The notes: generated from the sequence alone by a model not told the origin. DNA of 64,000 nt from an uncultured Clostridia bacterium (GCA_947624165.1 CANQJC010000009.1:1-64000); one strand, 5' to 3'. Numbered from the stretch's first letter, positions 37,466-47,060 are shown. A program made the numbers and translations.

Positions 37466-39613
37466 TTAGTCCGTCTGCTCAAGGAGCATAACGACCGACG
37501 CAAAATCACAAGCATCGTAATTTAGCATTATCCCTCTATACATAAGCAAATCTCCGCGATAAATTTTACCCGAAACAACATCTTTATATTGTTTATCCGT
37601 ATTTAAATTCCTTAGTTTTATCCTTGCGTTTTTTTCCTGTCCCGCAGTTAATACTTTACAAGCCGTGAGCAACGCTTTTCTTCTGTCCTTCGACACTATT
37701 TCCGATACGCTGAAATTTGTGTCGTAGGGGCTTAAAATTCTGTATAAGTCCCCTTCGCGTACAAGCGTCTGTATACGCCTGTCAAAAGAAATCTGCTCCT
37801 TGATCTGCGTGATTTCATCATCTGTCAATTTTGTAACGTCAAGCTCGTATCCGAACGTACCCATATAAGCCGAAGCCGCCCGAGTTTTCAGCGAGGTTAT
37901 CCGTCCGCACTGATGATTAGGAGACGCGGTAACATGGCTCGATATCGAATAAACAGGATACGGTATTGACGTTGAATACTGAATTTTAAGTCTCGATACC
38001 GCATCTGAATTGTCGCTCGCCCATATCTGCGGCATATATGCAAGAATACCCGCGTCAAAGCGTCCCCCGCCCGCGCTGCATCCCTCAAACAAAACGTCAG
38101 GGAACATCGACGTGATCTCGGACATAACTCTGTACACTCCGAGCGTGTACCTGTGATTATATCCTGCGCAGGGAATATCTGTCATTTGCCTGTTCATATC
38201 CCATTTCACATATTCGATATTCGCGTTTGAGAGTATATTTTTGACCGCGTTTATAACATATTCGCATACATCGTCACGGCTTAAATCAAGAATAAGCTGA
38301 TTTCGTATCTCCACGGGCTCGCGTCCCCGAACGTGGACAGCCCAGTCGGGATGAGCGCGATACAATTCGGAATCGGGGCTTATCATTTCCGGCTCTATCC
38401 AAATACCGAATTTTAAACCAAGTTTGTTTATTTTGTCCGCAAGACCGCTCAGTCCCGACGGAAGCTTGTCTTTGTTTACGGTCCAGTCGCCGAGACTTGA
38501 TTTATCGTCGTTTCTCTTACCGAACCAACCGTCGTCCAAAACAAACAAATCAAGTCCGAGTTCCTTTGCCCGCGCCGCCATATCGAGAAGTTTTTCCTCA
38601 GTAAAGTTAAAATACGTGCCTTCCCAGTTATTTAAGAGAAGCGGTCTGTTCATGTGCGTCCATTTGCTGCGCATCAGATTGTTTCTGAAAAGATCGTGGT
38701 ACTCCCGCGAAATTGCCCCAAATCCCGATGATGAGTAGCATATGACGCATTGAGGAGTGTAAAATTCCTCGTCTTTTCCGAGCACGCATTCGAATCCGTT
38801 CGGGTTTATTCCCTGCTGTACGCGCAGTCCCCTGAATTGATCGGATTTTGCCACGGAAGAGTGATTTCCGCTGTATATAAGAGAAAATCCGTATACCTCG
38901 CCTTTTTCCTCGTCTGCGTCGACGGAGGAGATCATCACAAACGGATTTAGCTGATGACCGCTTCCCCCTCTTGCGTTTTCGATTTCAGCTTTCATACCGA
39001 TTTTAATGGGCGTTCGAGCCAATTCACGCTCACGTCCCCACGATCCGGCAAAATGAATCATGTCGTATTCGCCGACAGGCAAGTCAAGACTTGCCGAATA
39101 CGCGCTGAGAAGTTTGATATTATGTTCCGATCTGTTTACGATCGCCGCGCTTCGCGCAATAACATTATATTCATCGAATACGGTGTAGAATAGACGTACT
39201 TCAAGGCAAGTCACTTCATCGTACAATATGACCTCGAGAGTGTCGCACGGCGATTTTGCGGAAAACAAGCACGGCAGTCCGTTTATTTGATACGCCTGTC
39301 CTTTATGTATGATAAAGTCTTTGACGCAAAGCATTGATAAATTGTTGTTATCCGAATTCAAAACGGAGTACGCGGGATTTCGCAAATCGGTAAGACCGTA
39401 AGACGGGTATTCCTGCGGATAAACGTCAAGAGGAAACTGATTTGTTGCATATCCCCATTCCTCGTGCCATTCGTCGGTCATACGCGAATAATCCATGGAT
39501 TTTATTTTTTTACCGAAATGAAAATGAAGAAGATCTCCGTTTTCATTCGTAAACATAATGTAGCTTATGTCTCTGCCCGTAAGACATACGGTGTTGCCTA
39601 TTCTTTCAATCAT
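37466..39613 (-). CDS. Alpha-galactosidase, glycoside hydrolase family 36
   Basis: Cleaves terminal alpha-1,6-galactose from melibiose, raffinose or galactomannan fragments. At 715 residues it has the usual family size. The N-terminal beta-sandwich is followed by the barrel with DDGWFGKRNDD, the nucleophile aspartate in YVKWDMNRQM (about 471), the CSAGGGRFD loop and the acid/base aspartate in WASDNSDAVSRL (about 533). There is no signal peptide, so it works on imported sugars in the cytosol. GGAGG precedes the start. No sugar transporter is adjacent apart from the MFS gene 3 kb away. Confidence 0.95.
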   Translation of the reverse strand: MIERIGNTVCLTGRDISYIMFTNENGDLLHFHFGKKIKSMDYSRMTDEWHEEWGYATNQFPLDVYPQEYPSYGLTDLRNPAYSVLNSDNNNLSMLCVKDFIIHKGQAYQINGLPCLFSAKSPCDTLEVILYDEVTCLEVRLFYTVFDEYNVIARSAAIVNRSEHNIKLLSAYSASLDLPVGEYDMIHFAGSWGRERELARTPIKIGMKAEIENARGGSGHQLNPFVMISSVDADEEKGEVYGFSLIYSGNHSSVAKSDQFRGLRVQQGINPNGFECVLGKDEEFYTPQCVICYSSSGFGAISREYHDLFRNNLMRSKWTHMNRPLLLNNWEGTYFNFTEEKLLDMAARAKELGLDLFVLDDGWFGKRNDDKSSLGDWTVNKDKLPSGLSGLADKINKLGLKFGIWIEPEMISPDSELYRAHPDWAVHVRGREPVEIRNQLILDLSRDDVCEYVINAVKNILSNANIEYVKWDMNRQMTDIPCAGYNHRYTLGVYRVMSEITSMFPDVLFEGCSAGGGRFDAGILAYMPQIWASDNSDAVSRLKIQYSTSIPYPVYSISSHVTASPNHQCGRITSLKTRAASAYMGTFGYELDVTKLTDDEITQIKEQISFDRRIQTLVREGDLYRILSPYDTNFSVSEIVSKDRRKALLTACKVLTAGQEKNARIKLRNLNTDKQYKDVVSGKIYRGDLLMYRGIMLNYDACDFASVVMLLEQTD

Positions 39614-39640
39614 CGTCTACATTCCTCCGACAGTTACTAA

Positions 39641-39670
39641 AATACCCGATACCGTTCAAGCATCGGGTAT
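39641..39670 (-). terminator. Terminator after the coiled-coil gene
   Basis: AATACCCGAT and ATCGGGTATT form a 10-bp stem with a 10-base loop, followed on the minus strand by a short T run. It lies 8 bases after the stop of the 39.7 kb gene and before the alpha-galactosidase gene. Confidence 0.7.
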
Positions 39671-39677
39671 TAAGTTT

Positions 39678-40502
39678 TTACGAAAGCATCAACAGAACTT
39701 CAAGAACGATTACTATCGCGCTTAAAATACTGAGTACGGTAATTCCGAGAACGCATTTCCGTTTGAGGCGTCCGAACGACGTTTCGAGGTCAAGTATCGC
39801 ATTCTTAGTGTTAAACTGAGTATTTTTCAGGTCAAATATATTGTCGTTCAGTTTCGAGACAGAACCGACCGCCTGTTTTACCTCGAAAAGATTTTCGGCT
39901 GCGGACGTTATCGAATCATGAATTTCGGAATATCCGTTTTCGTTATTACTGATTTTGTCGTTCAGCCTTGTTTCGGACGCGTCAAGCTTCTTTGAAAGCT
40001 CGTCGAGCTGAGCGGAAACTGCTTCGATTTCCTTGTATAAACCATTGATTTTATCGGAAAATTCTTCTTTCGCTCCGTCCAATTTTTCGGTAAGCTCAGC
40101 AGATTTTCCCGCTCCCGAATGAATATTGTTTGATATATTCTCAATTGCGGACTTGACCTTTTCCGTTACCGCTTCAACGTCATGCTCGCCGTTATCATCT
40201 TCGCCGTTTGCTTCTTTTTTTTGTTTGAGCATATCCATTTTGCTTACGACGGTATCTTTAAACGATTTCGCACCGCTTCCGATCTCGCCCGCGGTTTTTT
40301 TGAATTTGTCTATTACATTCTGAAGATTGATCGTCTCGTTAAGATTAACACGCTGTGTGTTTTCAACCGGCTCGGCTTCCGCACCCGCGTCGATTTTTAC
40401 GTCGGCATTTTTCAGAAACTCTTCGTATTCCTCGTCGCTGCCGGTGTAAAATGCGTCGCTGCCGTCATACGATTCTATGTTCATATCCTTTTTCTTATAC
40501 AT
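39678..40502 (-). CDS. Coiled-coil protein with a C-terminal membrane anchor
   Basis: The 274-residue protein is acidic at the front (MYKKKDMNIESYDGSDAFY). It has long helical, coiled-coil-like segments rich in Lys, Glu, Ala and Ser (about 90-230) and one hydrophobic tail segment (VLGITVLSILSAIVIVLEVLLML) at the end, so it is probably tail-anchored with the bulk in the cytosol. I do not recognise a family. I choose ATG at 40502 because AGGTGG stands just upstream; an in-frame TTG at 40520 is weaker. It follows the zinc-ribbon gene by 38 bases and probably shares its transcript. Confidence 0.75.
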   Translation of the reverse strand: MYKKKDMNIESYDGSDAFYTGSDEEYEEFLKNADVKIDAGAEAEPVENTQRVNLNETINLQNVIDKFKKTAGEIGSGAKSFKDTVVSKMDMLKQKKEANGEDDNGEHDVEAVTEKVKSAIENISNNIHSGAGKSAELTEKLDGAKEEFSDKINGLYKEIEAVSAQLDELSKKLDASETRLNDKISNNENGYSEIHDSITSAAENLFEVKQAVGSVSKLNDNIFDLKNTQFNTKNAILDLETSFGRLKRKCVLGITVLSILSAIVIVLEVLLMLS

Positions 40503-40540
40503 ATATCCACCTTTTTTCAAGCGATTTTTTCGCGGTAAAA

Positions 40541-40978
40541 TTATTCCTCCGCTGTCGTTTCGGTTTCCGCTTCTTCCTCCGCAAACTCCTCCGCGGCACG
40601 AAGCTTTTCACCGCACTTGGAACAGAATAAATCATCCTCATGATTGTACGCGCCGCACTTCGGACATCTTACGGTCTCCTTAAGCTGAGCAAGCTGTTCT
40701 TTGAGGTCTGAAAGCTCCGATTGAAGCTCGTCTATCTTCGCACATTTCTCGGTAACGGAATCAGCTGCGTTTTCGGCGGTTTCACGCGCTTCATAAACCG
40801 ATTTGCCTATTTCGGTATAAATATCCTTGATTTTATCCTCTGTTTCGTTTATGGCAAATTTAAGCTTTGTTTGGTTAACGACATTGTTTGTCTTGTCGAT
40901 AACCGTTTTTGTCCACTTTACAGCTTCGTCCTTTGCTTTATTTGCCTGTACCTTGATCTTGTCAAACATTTCCTCCAT
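40541..40978 (-). CDS. Helical protein with a zinc-ribbon
   Basis: The 145-residue protein starts MEEMFDKIKVQANKAKDEAVKW and forms a long amphipathic helical region. A zinc ribbon follows (CPKCGAYNHEDDLFCSKCG, two CxxC pairs near residues 103-122) and an acidic tail (EEFAEEEAETETTAEE). AAGGAG lies 8 bases before the ATG at 40978, which is better placed than the in-frame ATG at 40999. Similar ribbon proteins are common in Clostridia; their role is not known. It is first in a two-gene unit with the tail-anchored coiled-coil gene. Confidence 0.78.
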   Translation of the reverse strand: MEEMFDKIKVQANKAKDEAVKWTKTVIDKTNNVVNQTKLKFAINETEDKIKDIYTEIGKSVYEARETAENAADSVTEKCAKIDELQSELSDLKEQLAQLKETVRCPKCGAYNHEDDLFCSKCGEKLRAAEEFAEEEAETETTAEE

Positions 40979-41027
40979 TTTCAGTTCTCCTTCCGACATT
41001 TTTTATAAACCGAGTTTAACTGCTAAT

Positions 41028-41068
41028 ATTATACCACATAATACATAAGAATACATAATATTTATGTG
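41028..41068 (-). promoter_or_regulatory. Promoter with a palindrome and direct repeats upstream of the zinc-ribbon gene
   Basis: Minus strand: -10 TATAAT (41028-41033) has no good -35 box. Directly upstream, CACATAA (41035-41041) and TTATGTG (41062-41068) form an inverted repeat, and AATACATAA occurs twice inside it (41040-41048 and 41050-41058). The lack of a -35 box together with the repeats suggests a regulator site. Confidence 0.5.
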
Positions 41069-41108
41069 ACATTTTTGTTATTTTTATATTTCATCATTTA
41101 AAGCGTAT

Positions 41109-41141
41109 AAAAAACAGGAGCGCGTTATGCTCCCGTTTTTT
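41109..41141 (-). terminator. Terminator after trkH
   Basis: AAAAAACAGGAGC and GCTCCCGTTTTTT pair with one mismatch around GCGTTAT, just past the trkH stop on the minus strand. Confidence 0.88.
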
Positions 41142-41153
41142 ATTTTACGTTTG

Positions 41154-42599
41154 TTATTTGGAACGTTTCCATATATGCGGCGAAAAGAGGACAAGTATCG
41201 GATAAAGCTCAAGTCTGCCCGCAAGCATATCTATCGACATTACGATTTTCGATAATGTTGAGAATCCGCTGTAATTTCCCGAAGGCCCAACCTCCGAAAG
41301 TCCCGGTCCGATATTATTCATTACGGATATGACCGACGTGACCGTAGTCGCAAAGTCTTTATTGTCGAGACTGATAATAAGAATTGACGCCGCCATAAAA
41401 AGCATGTAAACGACGAAGTATGCAAGAACACCGCGTACTATTGTTTCCTCTACCTTCTTGCCGTCGGTTTTTACCGACAGAACGCTTCTGGGGCTTGCCG
41501 CCTTCTTTACCGCGTGTATTCCGGCTTTCATCAGTATCAGAACGCGGATAACCTTCATACCGCCGCCCGTCGAGCCGGCGCAGCCGCCCATAAACATCAG
41601 CAATACCAATAATATCTGCGACAGCATTGGCCATGTGACAAAATCGGCGGTCGAATAACCTGTTGTCGTTACAATAGACGAAACCTGGAAAAACGAATAC
41701 CTGAACGCATTTGAAAAGGTATGGTATATCGGCATTATATTAAACGTGATTATAACGGTCACGGCGGCTATAACGCCGAGATAAAATTTTATTTCATCGT
41801 TACCACGTATCTGTGCGAATTTTCGTATAAGAAGAAGGTAGTATATGTTAAAGTTAACGCCGAACAGCATCATGAAAATCGCGACAACATAGTCGATATA
41901 CGCACTGTTATAGTAGCCTATCGACAGATTTTTAATACCGAATCCGCCGGTACCCGCCGTACCGAACGCGTGGACGAGACTGTCAAACAAAGGCATGCCG
42001 CCCAAGAGGAGAAAAATCGTTTCAAGTGCGGTAAGCGCGATGTATATCATATAAAGAATACGTATTGAAAACTGCCATTTGCTTGCGATTTTTCCTACCA
42101 CGGGTCCCGGCATTTCGGCGCGCATCATATAAGTTGTGCGGGTGTCCTTAGCCGACAAAATAGCCATAGTGAAAACAAGCACGCCCATACCGCCGAGCCA
42201 ATGCGTAAAGCTTCGCCAAAACAGGATACTGCGTCTCATCGACTCTACGTCGGTAAGTATGGTTGAACCCGTCGTTGTAAAACCCGAAGCGGTCTCAAAA
42301 AAGCAATCCACGAAGCTTGGTATCTCGCGGCTGATAAAAAACGGAAGACCGCCTATAACGGATATTATGATCCAGCTCAGCGCGACGATCACCATGCCGT
42401 CGCGCACGAACAAGCTTTTGTCTTTGGGTGCCTTTATCGATACAAGCGCGCCGATCGCAACGGATATAATAATCGGTATGAGATATGCCGACGCAATATT
42501 TTCCTTGTAATATATCGAAATAAAGAGCGGGAACAGCATTGTTGCCGCTATGACGGTCAAAATCCGTCCGACGGAGTACGCTATCATTCTGAAATTCAT
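41154..42599 (-). CDS. trkH: Potassium uptake protein, TrkH/KtrB family
   Basis: Membrane pore of a Trk/Ktr potassium system, with 481 residues in about ten membrane segments. The four P-loop regions are visible as FETASGFTTTGST, FGTAGTGGFGIKN, SSIVTTTGYSTADF and NNIGPGLSEVGP, the glycines of which line the filter. I start at 42599, with AAGGAA just upstream and a 25-base gap to trkA; the upstream in-frame ATG at 42632 overlaps trkA. It works with TrkA encoded directly upstream. Confidence 0.95.
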   Translation of the reverse strand: MNFRMIAYSVGRILTVIAATMLFPLFISIYYKENIASAYLIPIIISVAIGALVSIKAPKDKSLFVRDGMVIVALSWIIISVIGGLPFFISREIPSFVDCFFETASGFTTTGSTILTDVESMRRSILFWRSFTHWLGGMGVLVFTMAILSAKDTRTTYMMRAEMPGPVVGKIASKWQFSIRILYMIYIALTALETIFLLLGGMPLFDSLVHAFGTAGTGGFGIKNLSIGYYNSAYIDYVVAIFMMLFGVNFNIYYLLLIRKFAQIRGNDEIKFYLGVIAAVTVIITFNIMPIYHTFSNAFRYSFFQVSSIVTTTGYSTADFVTWPMLSQILLVLLMFMGGCAGSTGGGMKVIRVLILMKAGIHAVKKAASPRSVLSVKTDGKKVEETIVRGVLAYFVVYMLFMAASILIISLDNKDFATTVTSVISVMNNIGPGLSEVGPSGNYSGFSTLSKIVMSIDMLAGRLELYPILVLFSPHIWKRSK

Positions 42600-42624
42600 T
42601 TTTCCATTCCTTCCCCAAAACGCG

Positions 42625-43977
42625 TCAAGCAAGTATATCGCTCAGCGTCGTCAAATGCTTTGTTGTTACAACCACTACCGTATCACCGACCGATATCGTA
42701 CTGCCGCCCTCCGGCAGAATTATTTTATTATTTCTCAATATTGCGGCTATAAGAACGTTGCTGCTCATTCGTATTTGAGAAAGGGGCTTCTGCGTAAGCT
42801 CGGATTCCTTGTTTACGATAAATTCAACAGCTTCGGCGCGGTTATCGACTATGCGGTACAGAGTTACCATTTCCGTGTCCTTTGCCGATTTCATCGCGCG
42901 CGCATAACGTATTATCATGTCGGCGGTAATGTTTTTCGGCGTCACGATACTGTAAACGCCGGTTCTTTCCATCAAATCACCGAATGAAAGTCTGTTTATC
43001 TTGGTAACGATTTTATCGACGTTCCTTGTCTGCGCGTACATGGATATTATCATGTTTTCCTCGTCGATCCCCGTAAGCGCGACAAGAGAATCGACCCTGT
43101 CTATACCCTCCTCGGCAAGAACGTTTCTGTCCGTGCCGTCGCCGTATACGATATCGGCTTTGGGAAGGTTTTCGGCAAGCTCCTCGCATCGCTTCATGTC
43201 GCATTCAATTATCTTGACCTCCATTCCGCTTTCGATCAAGAGCTGCGCAAGATAAAACGAGATCCTGCCGCCACCTATGAGTATAACGGATTTCAGTTTT
43301 TTCTGTATCACTCCGATTTCGCGCATGAATAACGTCAATTCCTTATGCGGCGCGGTTATATGCAGTTTGTCGCCCGCCATGATTATGAAATCGCCGTTTG
43401 GGATAAATACGTCGTCGCCGCGCTGTACGGCGCATATAAGCACCCTTATCTTGTACTTTTTGTATATTTCATAAATCGCGTGGTTGCAAAGCGCGTTGTC
43501 CTCGCCTACGTTAAATTCAATAAGCTCTATACGCCCTTTCGCAAAAGTTTCCGTATTTATCGCAGCGGGGAAGCGAAGCATGCGTGATATTTCGCTTGCC
43601 GTTGCGTATTCGGGATTCACTATCAAATCAATACCGAGTGCGGAGCGCATAAAGTCAAGCTGTTTAAAATATATTCTGTTCCTAACTCTCGCAACACATT
43701 CAGCCGCGCCCGCCTTCTTTGCCATAACGGCGCAAAGCGCGTTGTATTCGTCGTTTTCCGTAACGGCGATAAACAAATCGGCTTTTTTTATTTCAGCCTC
43801 ATTGAGCGTTTCGAGCGCGGTCGCGCTTCCGTTTACGCAGCGCACGTCGAAGCTTTCCTCTACTCTTTCGCACACGGACTGTACGATATCTATAAGGATC
43901 ACATTTTCTCCTTCGTTATTAAAATCCTCGACAAGCTTTCTTCCGACTTTTCCACCGCCGGCTATAACAACGTTCAT
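42625..43977 (-). CDS. trkA: Potassium uptake regulator TrkA
   Basis: Cytosolic gating subunit that binds nucleotide and controls TrkH. The 450-residue protein has two RCK_N (Rossmann) and two RCK_C domains. MNVVIAGGGKVGRKLVEDF opens the first nucleotide site and SVILIGGGRISFYLAQLL (about 236) the second. FNVGEDNALCNH and EFIVNKESELTQKPLSQ belong to the C domains. GAAGGAGA precedes the start. It begins 35 bases after gpsA, so potassium uptake appears tied to the der-plsY-gpsA transcript. Confidence 0.95.
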   Translation of the reverse strand: MNVVIAGGGKVGRKLVEDFNNEGENVILIDIVQSVCERVEESFDVRCVNGSATALETLNEAEIKKADLFIAVTENDEYNALCAVMAKKAGAAECVARVRNRIYFKQLDFMRSALGIDLIVNPEYATASEISRMLRFPAAINTETFAKGRIELIEFNVGEDNALCNHAIYEIYKKYKIRVLICAVQRGDDVFIPNGDFIIMAGDKLHITAPHKELTLFMREIGVIQKKLKSVILIGGGRISFYLAQLLIESGMEVKIIECDMKRCEELAENLPKADIVYGDGTDRNVLAEEGIDRVDSLVALTGIDEENMIISMYAQTRNVDKIVTKINRLSFGDLMERTGVYSIVTPKNITADMIIRYARAMKSAKDTEMVTLYRIVDNRAEAVEFIVNKESELTQKPLSQIRMSSNVLIAAILRNNKIILPEGGSTISVGDTVVVVTTKHLTTLSDILA

Positions 43978-44012
43978 ATCAAAAAATCTCCTTCCGAAAA
44001 ACGCGGACTGCG

Positions 44013-45002
44013 TCAGATCTCATCTCTTTTTTCACGCGTCATAAGCTTCAGTACGGCTTCACCCGCGTTTTTTCCGTTATATAATATGTTGTATGCCTCT
44101 TCGACGATAGGCATTTCAACACCGTATTTCTTCGCCATTTCGTAAGCGGCTGTTGCCGTGTTCACGCCCTCAACCACCATATGGACGCTTTCAAGCGTTT
44201 CCTTAAGGCTTTTCCCTTGTCCCAAAAGTATGCCGGCTCTGCGGTTACGCGAATGCATGCTTGTGCATGTCACTATAAGGTCTCCCACGCCGGAAAGTCC
44301 CATAAAGGTTTTTTCGTCCGCGCCCATTGCTTTTCCCAGACGCGCGATCTCGGCAAGACCTCGGGTCATAAGAGCGGCTTTCGTGTTATCGCCGTAACCC
44401 AGTCCGTCGCTTATTCCGGCGCAAAGCGCGATTACATTTTTCAGCGCGCCGCCCAGTTCAACTCCGATTATATCGGAGGACGTGTAAACTCGGAACATTT
44501 CGCTCATAAATATATCCTGTATCTTTCTTGCCGTTTCAATACTGTGCGCGGCGACAACACTCGTCGTGGGCAGTCCCCGCGACACCTCCTCCGCGTGAGA
44601 CGGTCCGCTCATAACCGATATGTCGGCGTTCGGTATTTCCTCTTCATAAACGCTTGAAAGCCGAAGCAGCGATCCTTCTTCAAGTCCCTTGGATATATTT
44701 ACTATTTTTTGTCCGTCCTTCACGAACGGCGCAAGCTGTTTTGCGGTTGTCCTTGTCGCGGGCGACGGAGCCGCCGTGACGATAAGCTCCGCGCCGTCCG
44801 CACATTCCTTCATATCGTGCGTGCAATAAATATTTTTCGGGAATTTAACCCCGGGAAGAAATTCAACATTCTCACGGTCGCGGCAAAGCCTGTCCGTCTC
44901 TTCCTGTATCCATGACCACAGATACACATCGAAGCCTTTTGCGGCAAGGTGTACGGCTATTGCGGTCCCCCACCCGCCGGAGCCTATAATTGCAATTTTC
45001 AT
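44013..45002 (-). CDS. gpsA: NAD(P)-dependent glycerol-3-phosphate dehydrogenase
   Basis: Reduces dihydroxyacetone phosphate to sn-glycerol-3-phosphate for phospholipid synthesis. In 329 residues it shows the Rossmann start IAIIGSGGWGTAIAVHLA, the conserved SGPSHAEEVSRGLPT, the active-site lysine region ELGGALKNVIALCAGISDGLGYG and GLAEIARLGKAMG. GGGAGG precedes the ATG. It lies 13 bases after plsY, the enzyme that uses its product. Confidence 0.97.
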   Translation of the reverse strand: MKIAIIGSGGWGTAIAVHLAAKGFDVYLWSWIQEETDRLCRDRENVEFLPGVKFPKNIYCTHDMKECADGAELIVTAAPSPATRTTAKQLAPFVKDGQKIVNISKGLEEGSLLRLSSVYEEEIPNADISVMSGPSHAEEVSRGLPTTSVVAAHSIETARKIQDIFMSEMFRVYTSSDIIGVELGGALKNVIALCAGISDGLGYGDNTKAALMTRGLAEIARLGKAMGADEKTFMGLSGVGDLIVTCTSMHSRNRRAGILLGQGKSLKETLESVHMVVEGVNTATAAYEMAKKYGVEMPIVEEAYNILYNGKNAGEAVLKLMTREKRDEI

Positions 45003-45015
45003 GTGTACTACCTCC

Positions 45016-45720
45016 CTATTTATTGGTAAAGCTCAACTTATTTTCCGTTCCGTTTATCAGTCGTTTTATATTGGCATGGTGGCGGAGTATGAGAAGTCCT
45101 CCGAGTATTACGACGCATACAAAACACACCTTATTCGCGGGTTCTTTCATTAGTATCCGCGTACCCTCTATCAATATGTAAGATGCGCCGCCAAGCACAG
45201 AGCCGAGTGAAACATACCTTGTAATCGCCATAATGAGTATGGCGAACGCCGCGACGATAAGTCCGACCTTCCAGTCAAGCGTCATCACCACACCCAGTGC
45301 CGTCGCGACGCCTTTACCTCCCTTAAAGCCGAAGAACACCGGAAAACAGTGTCCGAGCATAACCAACAGTCCGGCTATGTATGGAAGTGCTTCGCACAGC
45401 GTATCATTAACGGCCGATGTATTTATTGCATATGAACCCGGGTCGATCATTTCAAGCGTTGCGGAATCCATCCATAGATAAATCGCCGCAAAATAGGCTA
45501 ACACAACAGCCAGAACACCTTTTGCAATATCACATATAAGCGTGATTACAGCAAATTTCTTACCGTGCGTGCGGAGCATATTTGTCGCGCCCGCGTTGCC
45601 GGAACCGCTCTCTCGTATATCCTTGCCGCTTATCGCCTTTGAAATCAGTATAGAAAAATTAACCGAGCCGATCAAGTACGATACTATTACGATAGCTGCA
45701 ATACAAATAAAATTGGTCAT
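45016..45720 (-). CDS. plsY: Acyl-phosphate:glycerol-3-phosphate acyltransferase
   Basis: Membrane enzyme that transfers an acyl group from acyl-phosphate to glycerol-3-phosphate, the first step of phospholipid synthesis. Its 234 residues contain five membrane segments and the three loop motifs: GSVNFSILISKAISGKDIRESGSGNAGATNML in part, HCFPVFFGFKGGKGVAT and YVSLGSVLGG. It is slightly longer than usual because of an insertion near residue 75 (DSATLEMIDPGSYAINTS). GGGAG precedes the start. It sits between der and gpsA, as in many Clostridia. Confidence 0.96.
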   Translation of the reverse strand: MTNFICIAAIVIVSYLIGSVNFSILISKAISGKDIRESGSGNAGATNMLRTHGKKFAVITLICDIAKGVLAVVLAYFAAIYLWMDSATLEMIDPGSYAINTSAVNDTLCEALPYIAGLLVMLGHCFPVFFGFKGGKGVATALGVVMTLDWKVGLIVAAFAILIMAITRYVSLGSVLGGASYILIEGTRILMKEPANKVCFVCVVILGGLLILRHHANIKRLINGTENKLSFTNK

Positions 45721-45734
45721 AACAATTCTCCCGT

Positions 45735-47060
45735 TTACATCTTTTTTTCATTTTTTTCTCTTACAATAAATTTTATCGGAGTACCCTCGAATCCGAACGC
45801 TTCCCTGACCTGATTTTCTATGAAGCGCAGATACGAATAATGAAACAGTTCCTTCGAATTTGCGAACAAGACAAATGTCGGCGGCGCGGTCGAAGCCTGC
45901 GTGCCGTAATATATTTTAAGTCTTCTGCCTTTATCTGAAGGCGGCTGTTGTTTGGCTATGGCTTCATTCAGAACGTCGTTCAGCATACCTGTTTTTATTC
46001 TGCGTTTATGCTGCTCGTTGACCGCTTTGATCAAATCCGGCAGCTTGTCCACTCTTTGCCCCGTTTTTGCGCTGATAAATATTATTTCGGCATACGGCAT
46101 AAAAGCAAATTCCTCTCTCAGCCGCATGGTAAACTGCTTCATGGTCTTATCGTCTTTATCGACGATATCCCACTTATTTACGGCGAAAATACAAGCCCTT
46201 CCCTGTTCGTGCGCATAACCGGCTATCTTGGTATCCTGCTCGGTTATTCCTTCTTTTGCGTCTATCATAATAACGCACACATCGGAACGGTCGACCGCGG
46301 CAAGCGAACGAACAACGCTGTATCGTTCCACATTTTCGTCTATTTTACCGCGCTTTCTCATTCCGGCGGTATCAATAAACAGAAATTTGTCGCCGTTCTT
46401 TTCGAAGCGCGAATCGATAGCGTCGCGCGTCGTTCCCGCAATATCGCTGACGATAACTCTGTCCTCGCCGAGAATTTTGTTTATAAGCGACGATTTTCCC
46501 GCGTTCGGCTTACCAATTACCGCAACTCGTATTTCGTCCTCGTCCTCGGACGTATCCGCGTCGGGTGGGAATTTTTTCGTCACCTCGTCAAGCAAGTCCC
46601 CGACGCCGAGTCCGTGCGTTGACGAAACTGCTATCGGATCGCCCAAACCAAGATTGTAAAATTCATAAAATTCAAAAGGCACGTCGCCCGTATTGTCAAC
46701 CTTATTGACTGCAAGAACGATTTCTTTTTTTGCTTTCAGGAGCATCTGAGCTACGTCGCTGTCATTCGCCGTAACGCCGTCCTTGACGCTCACCATAAGC
46801 ACGACAACGTCAGCCATTTCTATCGCAAGCTGCGCCTGACGACGCATTTGCACAAGAATTTCGTCCTTGGACTTCGGCTCGATGCCGCCGGTATCGACCA
46901 GCGTAAAATGCTTGTCCAGCCATACCGCATCCGAAAATATCCTGTCCCTGGTAACGCCCGGCGTATCCTCAACAATGCTTATTCTTTTCCCTGTTATTTT
47001 ATTGAACAAAGTCGATTTTCCGACATTCGGTCTGCCGACTATCGCCACGATCGGTTTCAT
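45735..47060 (-). CDS. der: Ribosome-assembly GTPase Der (EngA)
   Basis: Double GTPase needed for large-subunit assembly. In 441 residues it shows two G domains: first P-loop GRPNVGKSTLFN (about 8) with DTPGVTRDR, NKVD and SSTHG; second P-loop GKPNAGKSSLIN (about 183) with DIAGTTRDAID and NKWD. A KH-like C-terminal domain ends in FIVREKNEKKM. It lies 24 bases after the radical-SAM gene, a conserved clostridial order. Confidence 0.97.
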   Translation of the reverse strand: MKPIVAIVGRPNVGKSTLFNKITGKRISIVEDTPGVTRDRIFSDAVWLDKHFTLVDTGGIEPKSKDEILVQMRRQAQLAIEMADVVVLMVSVKDGVTANDSDVAQMLLKAKKEIVLAVNKVDNTGDVPFEFYEFYNLGLGDPIAVSSTHGLGVGDLLDEVTKKFPPDADTSEDEDEIRVAVIGKPNAGKSSLINKILGEDRVIVSDIAGTTRDAIDSRFEKNGDKFLFIDTAGMRKRGKIDENVERYSVVRSLAAVDRSDVCVIMIDAKEGITEQDTKIAGYAHEQGRACIFAVNKWDIVDKDDKTMKQFTMRLREEFAFMPYAEIIFISAKTGQRVDKLPDLIKAVNEQHKRRIKTGMLNDVLNEAIAKQQPPSDKGRRLKIYYGTQASTAPPTFVLFANSKELFHYSYLRFIENQVREAFGFEGTPIKFIVREKNEKKM

